Part shown: piece by piece, positions 1-6,027 of the stretch
How the letters are laid out: every line of letters starts with the position of its first letter
How positions within the stretch are numbered: position 1 is the stretch's first letter
Assembly: GCA_937926145.1 (NCBI GenBank)
Contig: CALANW010000092.1
Span: 1-21,962 of the forward strand
Length of the DNA stretch: 21,962 nt
Origin: an uncultured Ruminococcus sp.
Lineage (GTDB): Bacteria; Bacillota; Clostridia; Oscillospirales; Ruminococcaceae
Direction of reading: 5' to 3'
Program-made: the position numbers and the translations under genes
Notes under the pieces: generated by a model
What the model was told of the DNA's origin: nothing
Seen by the model: the letters and a program-made list of their open reading frames with translations, nothing else
Databases searched by the model: none

Positions 1-204
1 CAGTTCCTTAACGGCTTCCCGGATAGCGTCGATTTTCTCCCGGTTGATAAAGGACAGCCCCGCAAGGGTGTAGTCCCAATCCTCCGGCAAGGACAGCATT
101 TGCGATAACAGCCCTTTTGCCTTTAGGGATAGCTCCTTATTGCGTAAGTGGTGGTTGCTCATAACCGTATAGCCCTTGTTGCGCTCCACTCTGAAAATTG
201 CCAT
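1..204 (-). CDS. N-terminal part of a helix-turn-helix replication-type protein of a conjugative element (truncated by window edge)
   Basis: The minus strand from ATG at 204 stays open to the window edge and gives 68 residues beginning MAIFRVERNKGYTVMSNHHL, with a Leu/Lys-rich winged-helix-like segment following. A good ribosome site (AAAGGAG, about 9 nt spacing) precedes the ATG. Proteins starting this way are typical of clostridial integrative conjugative elements, where they are annotated as helix-turn-helix/DUF6017 or replication-initiator-like proteins; that assignment is from memory of the family, not a search. Codon use is richer in GCC, CGG and CTG than the core genes to the right, which fits acquired DNA. 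The C-terminal part lies outside the window, so function cannot be judged further. Confidence 0.72.
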   Translation of the reverse strand, partial: MAIFRVERNKGYTVMSNHHLRNKELSLKAKGLLSQMLSLPEDWDYTLAGLSFINREKIDAIREAVKEL

Positions 205-210
205 AGCGTG

Positions 211-423
211 TCACTCCTTTTGCTGTGGATTTGTTACGCAGTAGAAAGGCGATTTTGCGGGAAAAGGTATAAATCCCTTGCCGCGTGGGAAACGCGCCCG
301 CAAAGCCGCCTGTATCAATGCTTTTTCAGCCCCTACTGCGTAACAAAGGGCATGAAAAAAGCGGCGTTCCTGTTCTTCCTGTGTTGGAAGTGGGAAACGC
401 CGCCTGTGCGGTGCAATATTCAA
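211..423 (-). CDS. possible 70-aa protein upstream of the helix-turn-helix gene
   Basis: This minus-strand frame runs from a TTG at 423 to a TGA at 211 that lies inside the ribosome site of the next gene, a spacing typical of an operon. The product is basic, with a helical centre (QEEQERRFFHALCYAVGAEK) and a Pro/Phe-rich tail. Codon use looks coding. No convincing ribosome site precedes the TTG, and the region also holds a long inverted repeat that could shape the frame by chance. I do not recognise the protein. Confidence 0.38.
   Translation of the reverse strand: MNIAPHRRRFPLPTQEEQERRFFHALCYAVGAEKALIQAALRARFPRGKGFIPFPAKSPFYCVTNPQQKE
231..346. repeat. 14-bp perfect inverted repeat, arms 88 bp apart
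   Basis: TTGTTACGCAGTAG at 231-244 is matched exactly in reverse complement by CTACTGCGTAACAA at 333-346. A smaller hairpin (CGCGT/ACGCG, about 283-297) lies between the arms. It sits next to the replication-type gene of the left-hand element and could be a protein-binding or origin structure; its role is unknown. Confidence 0.55.
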
Positions 424-609
424 TTTGTTGTGGTCTTATACTGATGTTCGCTGCTTTCTGTGGTTATCTCCGCAAGAGCTTAGAAGCATATCAAAGCCCT
501 TTCCGTTAAAAGTAGTAAATGAGTAGTAAATTCAAGCTCTGTACTCGCGGAAATGCCCGTATTTCAAGCATTTTGGGGGATAATCAATTTATTTTGAAAA
601 AATGCGACA
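424..609. other. probable end of the left-hand mobile element; tandem direct repeat
   Basis: No gene is seen here. AGTAGTAAAT occurs at 511-520 and again at 522-531, an 11-bp period as in arm-type integrase sites. TTCAAGC occurs at 531-537 and 565-571. Coding style changes from the acquired type (left) to an ordinary regulator gene (right) across this stretch, so the element edge probably lies within it. The exact junction cannot be fixed without the other end. Confidence 0.4.
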
Positions 610-1392
610 TTATTTTTCCATATCAGCCACAGCCTCGGACGGGAGCATTGAATGAAAACGCCTGAAATCCCTCAGCAAATGGGACTGGTCGGAATAGCCG
701 AATTCTTCCGTAATATCAAACGGCGAATATTTTCCCGAGCGAAGCTCCTGCCAAACAAGCTGATATCTTATCAGCGATGAAAAAAGCTTCGGGGATATGC
801 CGATCGTTTCGCTGAACGACCTTTCAAGCTGGCGGACCGATACTGCGGTTTCGCTCGCCGCTTCGTGGGTTTTTATCGTTCCCTTTGAAGAAATTATACT
901 GTATATCCCGTTCATAACATTGTGGTTCATTCGACCGAGGTCAAGGCGGCTGTAAAGGTATTTTTCGCAGATATCAATGCGTTTTTCGGTCGATCTTTCG
1001 CGAATGATCAGCGGCAAAAGACTGCTGTATATATCGGGAAAGAAAATTCGGGCATCAAAGCTTGAACCTTTCGTTCCCGAGAAGCTCTCGGGCGTAAAAA
1101 GGCAGGCTGACCAAGCGTAAAATCTTATACCAAACTGTGTTATATTCACTTTATTCAGGACGTTCGTACTGTCATCGACGGCACAGAAGCCGCAGTTCAG
1201 AAATTCTTCACCGCAAAAGCTGAACACGATATCCATACAGGTATCGGGAATTATCATAACGGGACGGCTGTATTCTTTCATCTCCCAGAAGCATCGAATG
1301 AACGGTGACAGCGCTTTTGAGGGCATATATTCTCGGTAGCCCTCTTTCGGCATTGCGGTTTCGGGGCGGTATATCAAAGAGAGGTCAAACAT
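610..1392 (-). CDS. AraC-family transcriptional regulator with DUF6597-type N-terminal domain
   Basis: This 260-residue protein has a C-terminal AraC/XylS DNA-binding region (about residues 160-255). It shows two helix-turn-helix units: one around TAVSVRQLERSFSETIGISP and one around FDITEEFGYSDQSHLLRDFR. The N-terminal half (YMPSKALSPFIRCFWEMK, then a Pro-Asp-Thr-Cys-Met-Asp stretch) matches the DUF6597-like sensor domain often found on such regulators; the ligand is unknown. Length is normal for this class. The ribosome site before ATG 1392 is weak (GAAAGCAG), but a near-consensus promoter lies 50 bp upstream. It stands alone between the edge of one mobile element and the attL of another, so its targets cannot be read from neighbours. 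Confidence 0.88.
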   Translation of the reverse strand: MFDLSLIYRPETAMPKEGYREYMPSKALSPFIRCFWEMKEYSRPVMIIPDTCMDIVFSFCGEEFLNCGFCAVDDSTNVLNKVNITQFGIRFYAWSACLFTPESFSGTKGSSFDARIFFPDIYSSLLPLIIRERSTEKRIDICEKYLYSRLDLGRMNHNVMNGIYSIISSKGTIKTHEAASETAVSVRQLERSFSETIGISPKLFSSLIRYQLVWQELRSGKYSPFDITEEFGYSDQSHLLRDFRRFHSMLPSEAVADMEK

Positions 1393-1441
1393 TTTTTACT
1401 GCTTTCTTTTGGTGGTATATTATTTTCCGAATCACTTATAT

Positions 1442-1470
1442 ATTATACCTTAAATCCACGCCGAACACAA
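1442..1470 (-). promoter_or_regulatory. sigma-A promoter of the AraC-type regulator
   Basis: On the minus strand TTGTGT is followed after exactly 17 bp by TATAAT, with the start codon of the regulator about 50 bp downstream. Confidence 0.75.
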
Positions 1471-1490
1471 TAGTTTTCCCATTTTGGGCA

Positions 1491-1527
1491 AAAATAAAAA
1501 GCCGCTTGAAAAACAAACGGCTTTTTA
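1491..1527. terminator. bidirectional intrinsic terminator, the ancestral terminator of tRNA-Thr
   Basis: AGCCG (1500-1504) pairs with CGGCT (1518-1522), extended by TTG/CAA, with T-runs outside both arms (TTTTT on each strand). Before the element inserted, this hairpin would have lain directly behind the CCA end of tRNA-Thr (5 nt from the base of the stem), so it is read as the original terminator of that tRNA. It can also end rightward transcription. Confidence 0.75.
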
Positions 1528-1574
1528 TGGAGCTGGAAACGTGACTTGAACACGCGACCTGCGCATTACGAATG
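1528..1574. repeat. attL: 47-bp copy of the tRNA-Thr 3' end
   Basis: It is identical to 8962-9008 and covers the CCA end, acceptor 3' strand, T-arm and anticodon stem-loop of the tRNA. It ends at 1574, where the sequence departs from the tRNA, so this copy is a fragment, not a tRNA gene. Confidence 0.93.
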
Positions 1575-1738
1575 TATTTTTGCCCTTTTCACAACTTTTT
1601 ACAAAATGCCGAAAATCCGCATAAATACGTCATTTGACGGCTATTCGCTTGTTATAACTTTTCACCGTTTTTTATTGTCAATGACAACTTTTTAAAAGAA
1701 ATATTGTCAATGTATTGTCAATTTCAGAGCATATTTTC
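1575..1738. promoter_or_regulatory. left attachment arm: three TATTGTCAATG sites
   Basis: TATTGTCAATG-type words lie at 1673-1683 and as an 11-bp-spaced tandem within 1690-1726. The 37 bp at 1690-1726 are repeated exactly at 8871-8907. The first copy is part of a palindrome (TTGTCAATGACAA). Tyrosine integrases with an AP2-like N-terminus bind such arm sites on both sides of the core. No gene is seen here. Confidence 0.7.
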
Positions 1739-1777
1739 GAGCAGGTCAGCCGCCGTTTTTGACCTGCTCATTTTCTT
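1739..1777 (+). terminator. hairpin terminator built from GAGCAGGTCA words
   Basis: GAGCAGGTCA (1739-1748) pairs perfectly with TGACCTGCTC (1760-1769), followed by ATTTTCTTT. In the excised circle it would lie downstream of the integrase and could end that transcript. Confidence 0.7.
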
Positions 1778-1923
1778 TAACCCCATAAAATTTAAGGGGC
1801 ATAAAAATGCGATATTAACGTTCTTGCTTTTTATAGGGCAATTTATCAAACAAAGCCATAAAACGCGTTACAGCGCAATTCTGACCCATTACAGCGTGTT
1901 GCATACGTCATATAGCAAAGCAG
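1778..1923. other. non-coding stretch between two terminators
   Basis: CCCC(T/A)-type inverted repeat CCCCATAAAATTTAAGGGG sits at about 1781-1799. TTACAGCGC and TTACAGCGT form a loose direct repeat around 1869-1900. The frames open here overlap the flanking terminators and look non-coding. Confidence 0.4.
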
Positions 1924-1967
1924 CCCGAGCAGGTTTGTTATTCGGTTGCCCTGCTCGGGTGTTTTTA
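1924..1967 (+). terminator. strong hairpin terminator with a GAGCAGG arm
   Basis: CCCGAGCAGG (1924-1933) pairs perfectly with CCTGCTCGGG (1950-1959) and is followed by TGTTTTTATT. The T-run is on the plus strand only, so it stops rightward transcription, just before the end of the minus-strand gene that follows. Confidence 0.75.
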
Positions 1968-2357
1968 TTCTCCCATCATATCAAAATGCCGCCTATACCT
2001 CTTGGGTATCTCGATAGGCACATCATAGCCAAGCTGCTTTAATGCCTTGGGAATAATTCTCATACCGTCTTTGAAAAAGTCCTCTATCTGCTTTTCCTTG
2101 CGTGTTACGCTGTTATATGTTGACGGACAAACAAAAGTCCAGTCTGCGCCCTCGTGATCGACCACAAGACGAAAATATTTGTCTATGTCCGTATCGGAGA
2201 ACCCTGCCTTGCTCAAAAGTATATGATGTTCAACAGCTTCATCTATCTGACTGACTATAAGCTGTTCACCGTCAAACGATACAAGAACAAGCAGCGGTTC
2301 ATCATGTGACATTGCATCGGTTACGTTGTCTTTATCGGGGTAGTATATGATATTCAT
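1965..2357 (-). CDS. 130-aa unknown protein paired with a ribbon-helix-helix regulator
   Basis: The product is acidic in its first half (YYPDKDNVTDAMSHDEPLLV), with a predicted alpha/beta core and a basic end (PKRYRRHFDMMGE). No signal peptide or membrane segment is seen. Its ATG overlaps the stop of the upstream ribbon-helix-helix gene by 4 nt (ATGA), and GAGG lies about 10 nt before it, so the two are translated as a pair. I do not recognise a family. A small regulator followed by a coupled partner is the layout of type II toxin-antitoxin pairs, but antitoxin-like autoregulation alone would look the same. A role as an anti-host or regulatory cofactor is equally open. Confidence 0.75.
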   Translation of the reverse strand: MNIIYYPDKDNVTDAMSHDEPLLVLVSFDGEQLIVSQIDEAVEHHILLSKAGFSDTDIDKYFRLVVDHEGADWTFVCPSTYNSVTRKEKQIEDFFKDGMRIIPKALKQLGYDVPIEIPKRYRRHFDMMGE

Positions 2358-2560
2358 TCGCTTTTATCCTCGCTTTCCGTTTTCATACGTTGCTCAACAG
2401 CACCGAGAATATAAGCGTTCATACTTTCGCCCCGTTTTTCTGCTGCTGTCTGAATTTCTGCTTTTTTTCCTTTAGGCGCACGTATTCTTATATCGTCCGT
2501 CTTTTCCGATAAATACTTTATACTTGCTTTTTTCTGTGCTTCGCTATAAGTCGAACCCAT
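2354..2560 (-). CDS. ribbon-helix-helix (Arc/MetJ-type) regulator, 68 aa
   Basis: Residues 22-59 have the beta-strand (DDIRIRAPKGKK) plus two helices (AEIQTAAEKRGESMNAYILG) of the Arc/MetJ fold, which binds DNA as dimers on direct or inverted half-sites. The tail is acidic. Ribosome site AAGGTGG lies 8 nt before ATG 2560. The gene is divergent from the microprotein operon, and the space between them (2587-2692) carries three copies of a 16-bp word, the likely operators. Autoregulation and control of the divergent operon are inferred. It is translationally coupled to the 130-aa gene. Confidence 0.8.
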   Translation of the reverse strand: MGSTYSEAQKKASIKYLSEKTDDIRIRAPKGKKAEIQTAAEKRGESMNAYILGAVEQRMKTESEDKSE

Positions 2561-2586
2561 AATAACACCACCTTTTGCACTTTATA

Positions 2587-2692
2587 TTATAGCATAATAT
2601 GCTATATGTCCGCTATATAAATTATATACAATATGTCCGCTATATATTTGTGCATTATACCACTTGTATATAGCGGACATATATGCTATAAT
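2587..2692. promoter_or_regulatory. divergent promoters with three 16-bp operators
   Basis: ATATGTCCGCTATATA occurs at 2604-2619 and 2631-2646, and in reverse complement at 2667-2682. The plus-strand promoter is TTGTAT (2664-2669), 17 bp, TATAAT (2687-2692); the inverted operator fills its spacer. On the minus strand TTTATA-16-TATTAT (or the nearby TATAAT) overlaps the first operator. A further palindrome, AGCATAATATGCT, lies at 2591-2603. Binding in these places would repress both directions. Confidence 0.75.
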
Positions 2693-2718
2693 GATAATAT
2701 CGAAAGGAGGAAAGGACA

Positions 2719-2847
2719 ATGGCGAAACCAAAGAGCAAAAAGAAAAGCTCGGATAAATCAGTTGCTTTGACGAGACTCCTGATTATCCAAGCCGCAATCG
2801 AACTTATTAAATCGGTCATTGAATTAATCAACGATCTGATTGAGTAA
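2719..2847 (+). CDS. 42-aa basic/amphipathic microprotein
   Basis: ATG at 2719 follows an excellent ribosome site (AAAGGAGG at 2703-2710) and the strong promoter ending at 2692. The peptide starts MAKPKSKKKSSDKS, strongly basic, and continues as one isoleucine-rich helix (LLIIQAAIELIKSVIELIND) ending with an acid residue. This could be a membrane-surface helix or a small coiled-coil. A hairpin (2852-2875) follows the stop. I do not recognise a family; a regulatory or toxin-like role is possible but unsupported. Confidence 0.65.
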   Translation: MAKPKSKKKSSDKSVALTRLLIIQAAIELIKSVIELINDLIE

Positions 2848-2851
2848 GTCA

Positions 2852-2875
2852 GCAGGGAGCGCAAAAACTCCCTGC
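2852..2875 (+). terminator. hairpin without a clear U-run (attenuator?)
   Basis: GCAGGGAG (2852-2859) pairs with CTCCCTGC (2868-2875); the sequence after it is ATATAAG, so it is a weak terminator at best and may set transcript levels between the microprotein and the rest of the operon. Confidence 0.45.
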
Positions 2876-2912
2876 ATATAAGATACCACACACAGAGCCA
2901 TTTGTCAAGCGT

Positions 2913-2990
2913 ATGATCAATATTATTTTAGACGTTGTAATGATCGTGCTGTTGCTCATAGCGATCTATAACGGCACAAAGAAAGATTGA
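2913..2990 (+). CDS. possible 25-aa single-span membrane microprotein
   Basis: The frame from ATG 2913 to TGA 2988-2990 gives MINIILDVVMIVLLLIAIYN followed by a short basic tail, one plausible membrane helix. No good ribosome site is seen, so translation is uncertain. It lies between the 42-aa gene and the HIRAN gene in the same direction. Confidence 0.35.
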   Translation: MINIILDVVMIVLLLIAIYNGTKKD

Positions 2991-3022
2991 ACGAATATCA
3001 CATCAGAAAGGAGCAGGTCAGA

Positions 3023-3443
3023 ATGAACGTTATCAAGTCCAAAGTTATGACAATAGCAAACCGTCTTGTAAGAAACGGAATGAACCGCAGAGCCGCAATG
3101 CTCAAAGCGTGGGTAATTGCAAAAGCTTCCGCTCTCCGTGTCAAGGTCAAAGGCACAAACCGCCGACAGAGTGAGCTTGAACAGCTTTCAGAGTTCAAAC
3201 CGTCCGATATATCGGTAACATTCCGCAGAGAACCGCATAACAGCTATGACAGCAACGCCGTAGCCGTCTATGCCGCCTCAAACACTCGCAAGGTTCTTTA
3301 TCGGATATTTGCCAAAAGCCGTAGCAAGCGTTGTAGCGCCGCTATTCGATAAAGGCAGAGAGCCGAAAGCAAAGGCGTTCAATGTTACGGGAGGCTTTAA
3401 CCCGTGGGTCAGCTATGGTGCTGCACTCGCTATCGAAGTATAA
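3023..3443 (+). pseudogene. HIRAN-domain protein interrupted by a frameshift
   Basis: ATG 3023 follows GGAGCAGG and starts MNVIKSKVMTIANRLVRNGM. A HIRAN signature, REPHNSYDSNAVAVY, is clear. In this frame the product degenerates after KVLY and stops at 3350-3352. From 3303 the next frame reads GYLPKAVASVVAPLFDKG and continues to TAA 3441-3443, exactly the missing second half of the domain. Removing one base (C3302) joins the frames into about 139 residues. HIRAN domains bind single-stranded DNA 3' ends or damaged DNA in known proteins. The break may be a recent mutation, a sequencing error or, less likely, recoding; no classic slippery heptamer is seen. Confidence 0.8.
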
Positions 3444-3450
3444 ACCACAG

Positions 3451-3487
3451 CGGAGCAGGTCACGCCCGATCTGCCCGACCTGCTCCG
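3451..3487 (+). repeat. hairpin of paired GAGCAGGTC words before the next gene
   Basis: CGGAGCAGGTC (3451-3461) pairs perfectly with GACCTGCTCCG (3477-3487). There is no T-run; a ribosome site follows closely, so this could be a processing or control hairpin rather than a terminator. Confidence 0.65.
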
Positions 3488-3513
3488 AGATATCAGAAAG
3501 GAAGTATATTACA

Positions 3514-4050
3514 ATGGAAAAACAGCAGCTTCGTTCACTTATCGTGGCAAACGCATTAACCTATGCAGCCGAACACGGAATATCCAATTTCAAGGCTTTG
3601 TGCGCTGTGTCGGCTGATGCTTACAGTTTTGCAAAAAACTATTCATCGACAACAACAGCAAAAAACAAGTTTGAATACATCGACAGCATTTTAGGCTTTA
3701 TTCTCGGAAGTGATAACAGCCTTACCGATGCAGAACTTGGAAGCCTTGAATCGTATTATCGCGGTTCTTCTTGCCCGATCGGTTTTGAATACGAGATCAC
3801 AGACGAATTCAAACACGCTGTATCTGAATACCGCGAAGAGATGAAACGCATAACCGCTTCAACAGCAGATACACGGCGCATTCTTCTCAAAGCAAAAATC
3901 TGCCCCGCACTTGACCGCATAAATGACTTTGTACGATACAATGAACTTGTACAAGGTTTTGACAAAATGCTTTTCTTTGCTGAAATATACGAACTCGGAC
4001 GTATTGACGGAATAAGGCAGGAACGCGCACGGCATAAAAACAGATTATAA
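3514..4050 (+). CDS. 178-aa unknown soluble protein of the element
   Basis: ATG 3514 (MEKQQLRSLIVANAL) is chosen over upstream starts because AGAAAGGAAG lies in front of it and the hairpin 3451-3487 ends just before. The product is mostly helical, with a central acidic region (DAELGSLESYYRG) and a basic C-terminus (RIDGIRQERARHKNRL). No membrane segment or enzyme motif is visible. It is the last gene of the rightward operon and is followed by a terminator. I do not recognise the family. Confidence 0.78.
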   Translation: MEKQQLRSLIVANALTYAAEHGISNFKALCAVSADAYSFAKNYSSTTTAKNKFEYIDSILGFILGSDNSLTDAELGSLESYYRGSSCPIGFEYEITDEFKHAVSEYREEMKRITASTADTRRILLKAKICPALDRINDFVRYNELVQGFDKMLFFAEIYELGRIDGIRQERARHKNRL

Positions 4051-4061
4051 GTGATATACAT

Positions 4062-4092
4062 TGAGCAGGTGAACTCCTGCTCATTTCTTTTT
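4062..4092 (+). terminator. terminator of the rightward operon, again with GAGCAGG arms
   Basis: TGAGCAGG (4062-4069) pairs with CCTGCTCA (4076-4083), followed by TTTCTTTTT. Confidence 0.8.
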
Positions 4093-4291
4093 ATGCAAAG
4101 ATGAACTGCAACTCGATAAAAAACTTTAAAATTGCCGAAAAATATGCAAAATCGTTAAAAAGTGAAAATAATCTCCGATAAATTCAAAAAAACGTGTATT
4201 TCTACCCCATTTCGCGCGCGCGTGAGCCGCGTCAAAAATGTTGTTCCCAACCGGTAGTATAGAAATAAACGCACTCTCTCCGAATGGGGGG
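4093..4291. other. non-coding stretch, candidate origin or nick region
   Basis: No convincing gene. It contains an AT-rich half, then an alternating run CGCGCGCGCG around 4206-4216 and a G-run (GGGGGG) near 4286-4291. It lies downstream of Rep between convergent genes. Origin function is only inferred from position and base pattern. Confidence 0.3.
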
Positions 4292-4462
4292 CTATTTTCT
4301 CGATCTTGGCTTATGGAGCTTACGCCGTTTAAATGCTCTGTAGAGCGTTTGCTCGCAAACATAGTATTTATCGGCAATATCAAGTATTTTTACGCCGCTG
4401 CACCATAAGCGGAATGCTTCTCTTATTTGTTTATCACTCAAACATTCACGGCTTCTTTTCAT
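4292..4462 (-). CDS. 56-aa resolvase-like helix-turn-helix protein
   Basis: Reading the minus strand from ATG 4462 gives MKRSRECLSDKQIREAF, then a helix-turn-helix (VKILDIADKYYVCEQTLYRA) and a basic tail ending at TAG 4292-4294. This resembles the isolated DNA-binding domain of serine recombinases (Hin-type), without a catalytic domain. Its ribosome site is GGAG within the repeated word GGAGCAGGTC, about 10 nt before the ATG. It lies downstream of Rep in the same direction. A role in binding the element's own sites or controlling copy number is possible but not shown. Confidence 0.65.
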   Translation of the reverse strand: MKRSRECLSDKQIREAFRLWCSGVKILDIADKYYVCEQTLYRAFKRRKLHKPRSRK

Positions 4463-4707
4463 AAAAATCTGACCTGCTCCAATGTAAACGAATATGTAAT
4501 CATAATTTGTAAAAAATGTTCAAAAACAGCATAAATTCGTTAATTTTATATTGTTTTTTGATATTTTGCGGTTTATTCTCGCCGTCTGATTCTTATGACG
4601 TACAGCTTTTCATTGTTTACCCTATCCTCGGCATCTTCGTTGTAAAACGTGCCGTAAATTCAAGTCGCCTAAAGAGCAGGTAAAGCAAAATTTTTTTCGG
4701 CAAACTC
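4463..4707. other. AT-rich non-coding stretch between Rep and the small helix-turn-helix gene
   Basis: I see no gene. It includes a GAGCAGGT-framed double hairpin at its right end (4674-4733) and several TTTT/AAAA tracts. Confidence 0.45.
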
Positions 4708-4733
4708 TTAAAGTCTTGCCGCTGCACCTGCTC
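4674..4733. repeat. nested inverted repeats over the end of Rep
   Basis: GAGCAGGT (4674-4681) can pair with ACCTGCTC (4726-4733), enclosing a second hairpin whose arms CGGCAA/TTGCCG lie at 4698-4721 and span the Rep stop codon. On the minus strand the inner hairpin is followed by an A-run then TTTT. This may be a terminator of the Rep transcript or a single-strand initiation or nick structure. Confidence 0.55.
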
Positions 4734-5496
4734 TGTGATATTGAAATATAGGCTGTATATCAAGCTGTTCCTGCGGTATGCGGACATACTTGAAATATAC
4801 ATAGCCGCTTTTATAAAATTCGCTCTTTCTCGTTTCAACAAGCATATAGCCTTGCGGTGCTTTCGGTGGGTGATCGGGACTGTACACCCTGCGCACCTTT
4901 TTAGGCTTTTCCGTTATCGGCTGTAAAATGTTCTTTGTCTGCTTCCAGCGTTTGCCCTTGTATTCTTCGGGTGTGTGCTTGTGCATATACACGGCTAAGG
5001 CTGTGAAGTCCTCGCCGTGATCTATGCCGTTATACTCGTTATGTTCTCGGAGCGGTTCGGATTTGATGATGCTCCCGAACGTCCACTTGCTTATAATATC
5101 ACTTTCGGAAACGCCGCTTATTATCAAATGATGATGCAGCCGCCCCGTGCTTTTGCCGTGACCCGTAACAGCTACTATTTTTGCGTTCGGGTTTGAGTAT
5201 CGAAGCCGCCGAATATAGTTGTCTATGTTCTTTTGCGCTTCTTCATAACTTTCGGGTAAATGCCCGTCATTGTATGTAAGCGTAACATAATAATCACCGC
5301 TGCGGAAGTTCGTGTTTATAAGCCGTATAAAGTGCTTCTCTGATTTATAGCGGTTATACCGCGCCTTTTCCTCGGGTGTGCGGACGTTCTCGGGTTCGGG
5401 CTTGCTCCTGCCGATATTCCGAGCGTTCTCTGAAACTGGATAATACTCTTTTTCAAGGACTGCACCCGATCTTGTTACACGTTCGCAGTTCTGCAT
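4708..5496 (-). CDS. HUH-endonuclease replication protein (REP_ORF2/G2P-like)
   Basis: This 262-residue protein carries the three landmarks of rolling-circle Rep proteins: motif 1 YYVTLTYND (about 69-77), the metal-binding HHH within GRLHHHLIISG (119-128), and a catalytic-tyrosine candidate in ALAVYMHKHT (Tyr170) with following lysines. The layout fits phage and element replication proteins of the G2P/ORF2 type that nick one strand and stay bound to the 5' end. Ribosome site GGGGGTAAAG precedes ATG 5496, and the previous gene ends 12 nt upstream. It probably starts replication of the excised circle, or acts as a relaxase-like nickase for mobilisation; which of the two is not decidable here. 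Confidence 0.82.
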   Translation of the reverse strand: MQNCERVTRSGAVLEKEYYPVSENARNIGRSKPEPENVRTPEEKARYNRYKSEKHFIRLINTNFRSGDYYVTLTYNDGHLPESYEEAQKNIDNYIRRLRYSNPNAKIVAVTGHGKSTGRLHHHLIISGVSESDIISKWTFGSIIKSEPLREHNEYNGIDHGEDFTALAVYMHKHTPEEYKGKRWKQTKNILQPITEKPKKVRRVYSPDHPPKAPQGYMLVETRKSEFYKSGYVYFKYVRIPQEQLDIQPIFQYHRAGAAARL

Positions 5497-5508
5497 GGCT
5501 TTACCCCC

Positions 5509-5889
5509 TTATTCAAGGACTTCGTAAAGCATATCTATAAACTGCTGCATCTCTTTGCTTTTACGCTTGCCCGAACACTCGAAGCAGTCAAGAAGAACCT
5601 CGACCTCGCTTTTATGCAGTTCAAGGGGATAAAATGTTTTAGGCTTGCAATGCTTGGCTTTATATATGCAGGAATCAATATTGTTTATATCAACGCCCCT
5701 GCTGATACGCTTGTAAGGCTCTTTTGTGCGTTCAAGGTATTGCAGAGCCTTGCGCCGTCCGCTTGCAAGCACCGTTTTGACCTGCTCGAAATTCTTTTCG
5801 TTAAGCAAAAGGGTGGATTTTTCAGCTTGTTCATCGTGTGACGGATTTATAAGACCCTCGGGTATCTGAATTTTTATTTCTTTTTCCAT
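5509..5889 (-). CDS. 126-aa unknown protein upstream of Rep
   Basis: The frame extends further upstream, but ATG 5889 (MEKEIKIQIPEGL) is preferred. It has GGAG about 10 nt before it, and a hairpin (5911-5949) occupies the longer N-terminus. The product is charged and mostly helical (NEKNFEQVKTVLASGRRKALQYL), with cysteines in two places (CIYKAKHCK and CFEC). It lies 12 nt before Rep and is probably cotranscribed, so a role in replication or its control is inferred. I do not recognise the family. Confidence 0.7.
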   Translation of the reverse strand: MEKEIKIQIPEGLINPSHDEQAEKSTLLLNEKNFEQVKTVLASGRRKALQYLERTKEPYKRISRGVDINNIDSCIYKAKHCKPKTFYPLELHKSEVEVLLDCFECSGKRKSKEMQQFIDMLYEVLE

Positions 5890-5910
5890 AGTTTTTACGC
5901 TCCGATGCTT

Positions 5911-5949
5911 GCACCTGCTCGAAAAATGTGCTATAATCGGAGCAGGTGA
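5911..5949. repeat. hairpin of paired GAGCAGGTG words in the Rep operon
   Basis: GCACCTGCTC (5911-5920) pairs imperfectly at its edge with GGAGCAGGTG (5939-5948). The loop contains TATAAT on the plus strand. It lies between the Xis-like gene and the 126-aa gene. Confidence 0.6.
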
Positions 5950-6027
5950 ATAGTTTTCATATTTACTTGTGCGCTTTCTGCTGTATGCTCGCCAAAGTTT
6001 CCAGCAGAGGGCGTTATTATTTTGCAT

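Noticed and set aside
1528..1574. Second tRNA gene at attL
   Set aside because: Only the 3' 47 bp are present; the 5' half is absent.
1704..2042. 112-codon plus-strand frame
   Set aside because: It runs through two terminators and the end of a minus-strand gene and has low-complexity, non-protein-like composition.
3290..3310. Programmed frameshift site in the HIRAN gene
   Set aside because: No X-XXY-YYZ slippery heptamer or downstream pseudoknot is evident; mutation or read error is simpler.
4379..4385. CTTGATA on the minus strand, like a rolling-circle nick site
   Set aside because: It lies inside the 56-aa coding frame (LDIA) without a flanking stem-loop, so it is likely chance.
5509..6027. 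Long 172-aa form of the gene before Rep
   Set aside because: The added N-terminus covers a hairpin and lacks a ribosome site; ATG 5889 has GGAG at good spacing.
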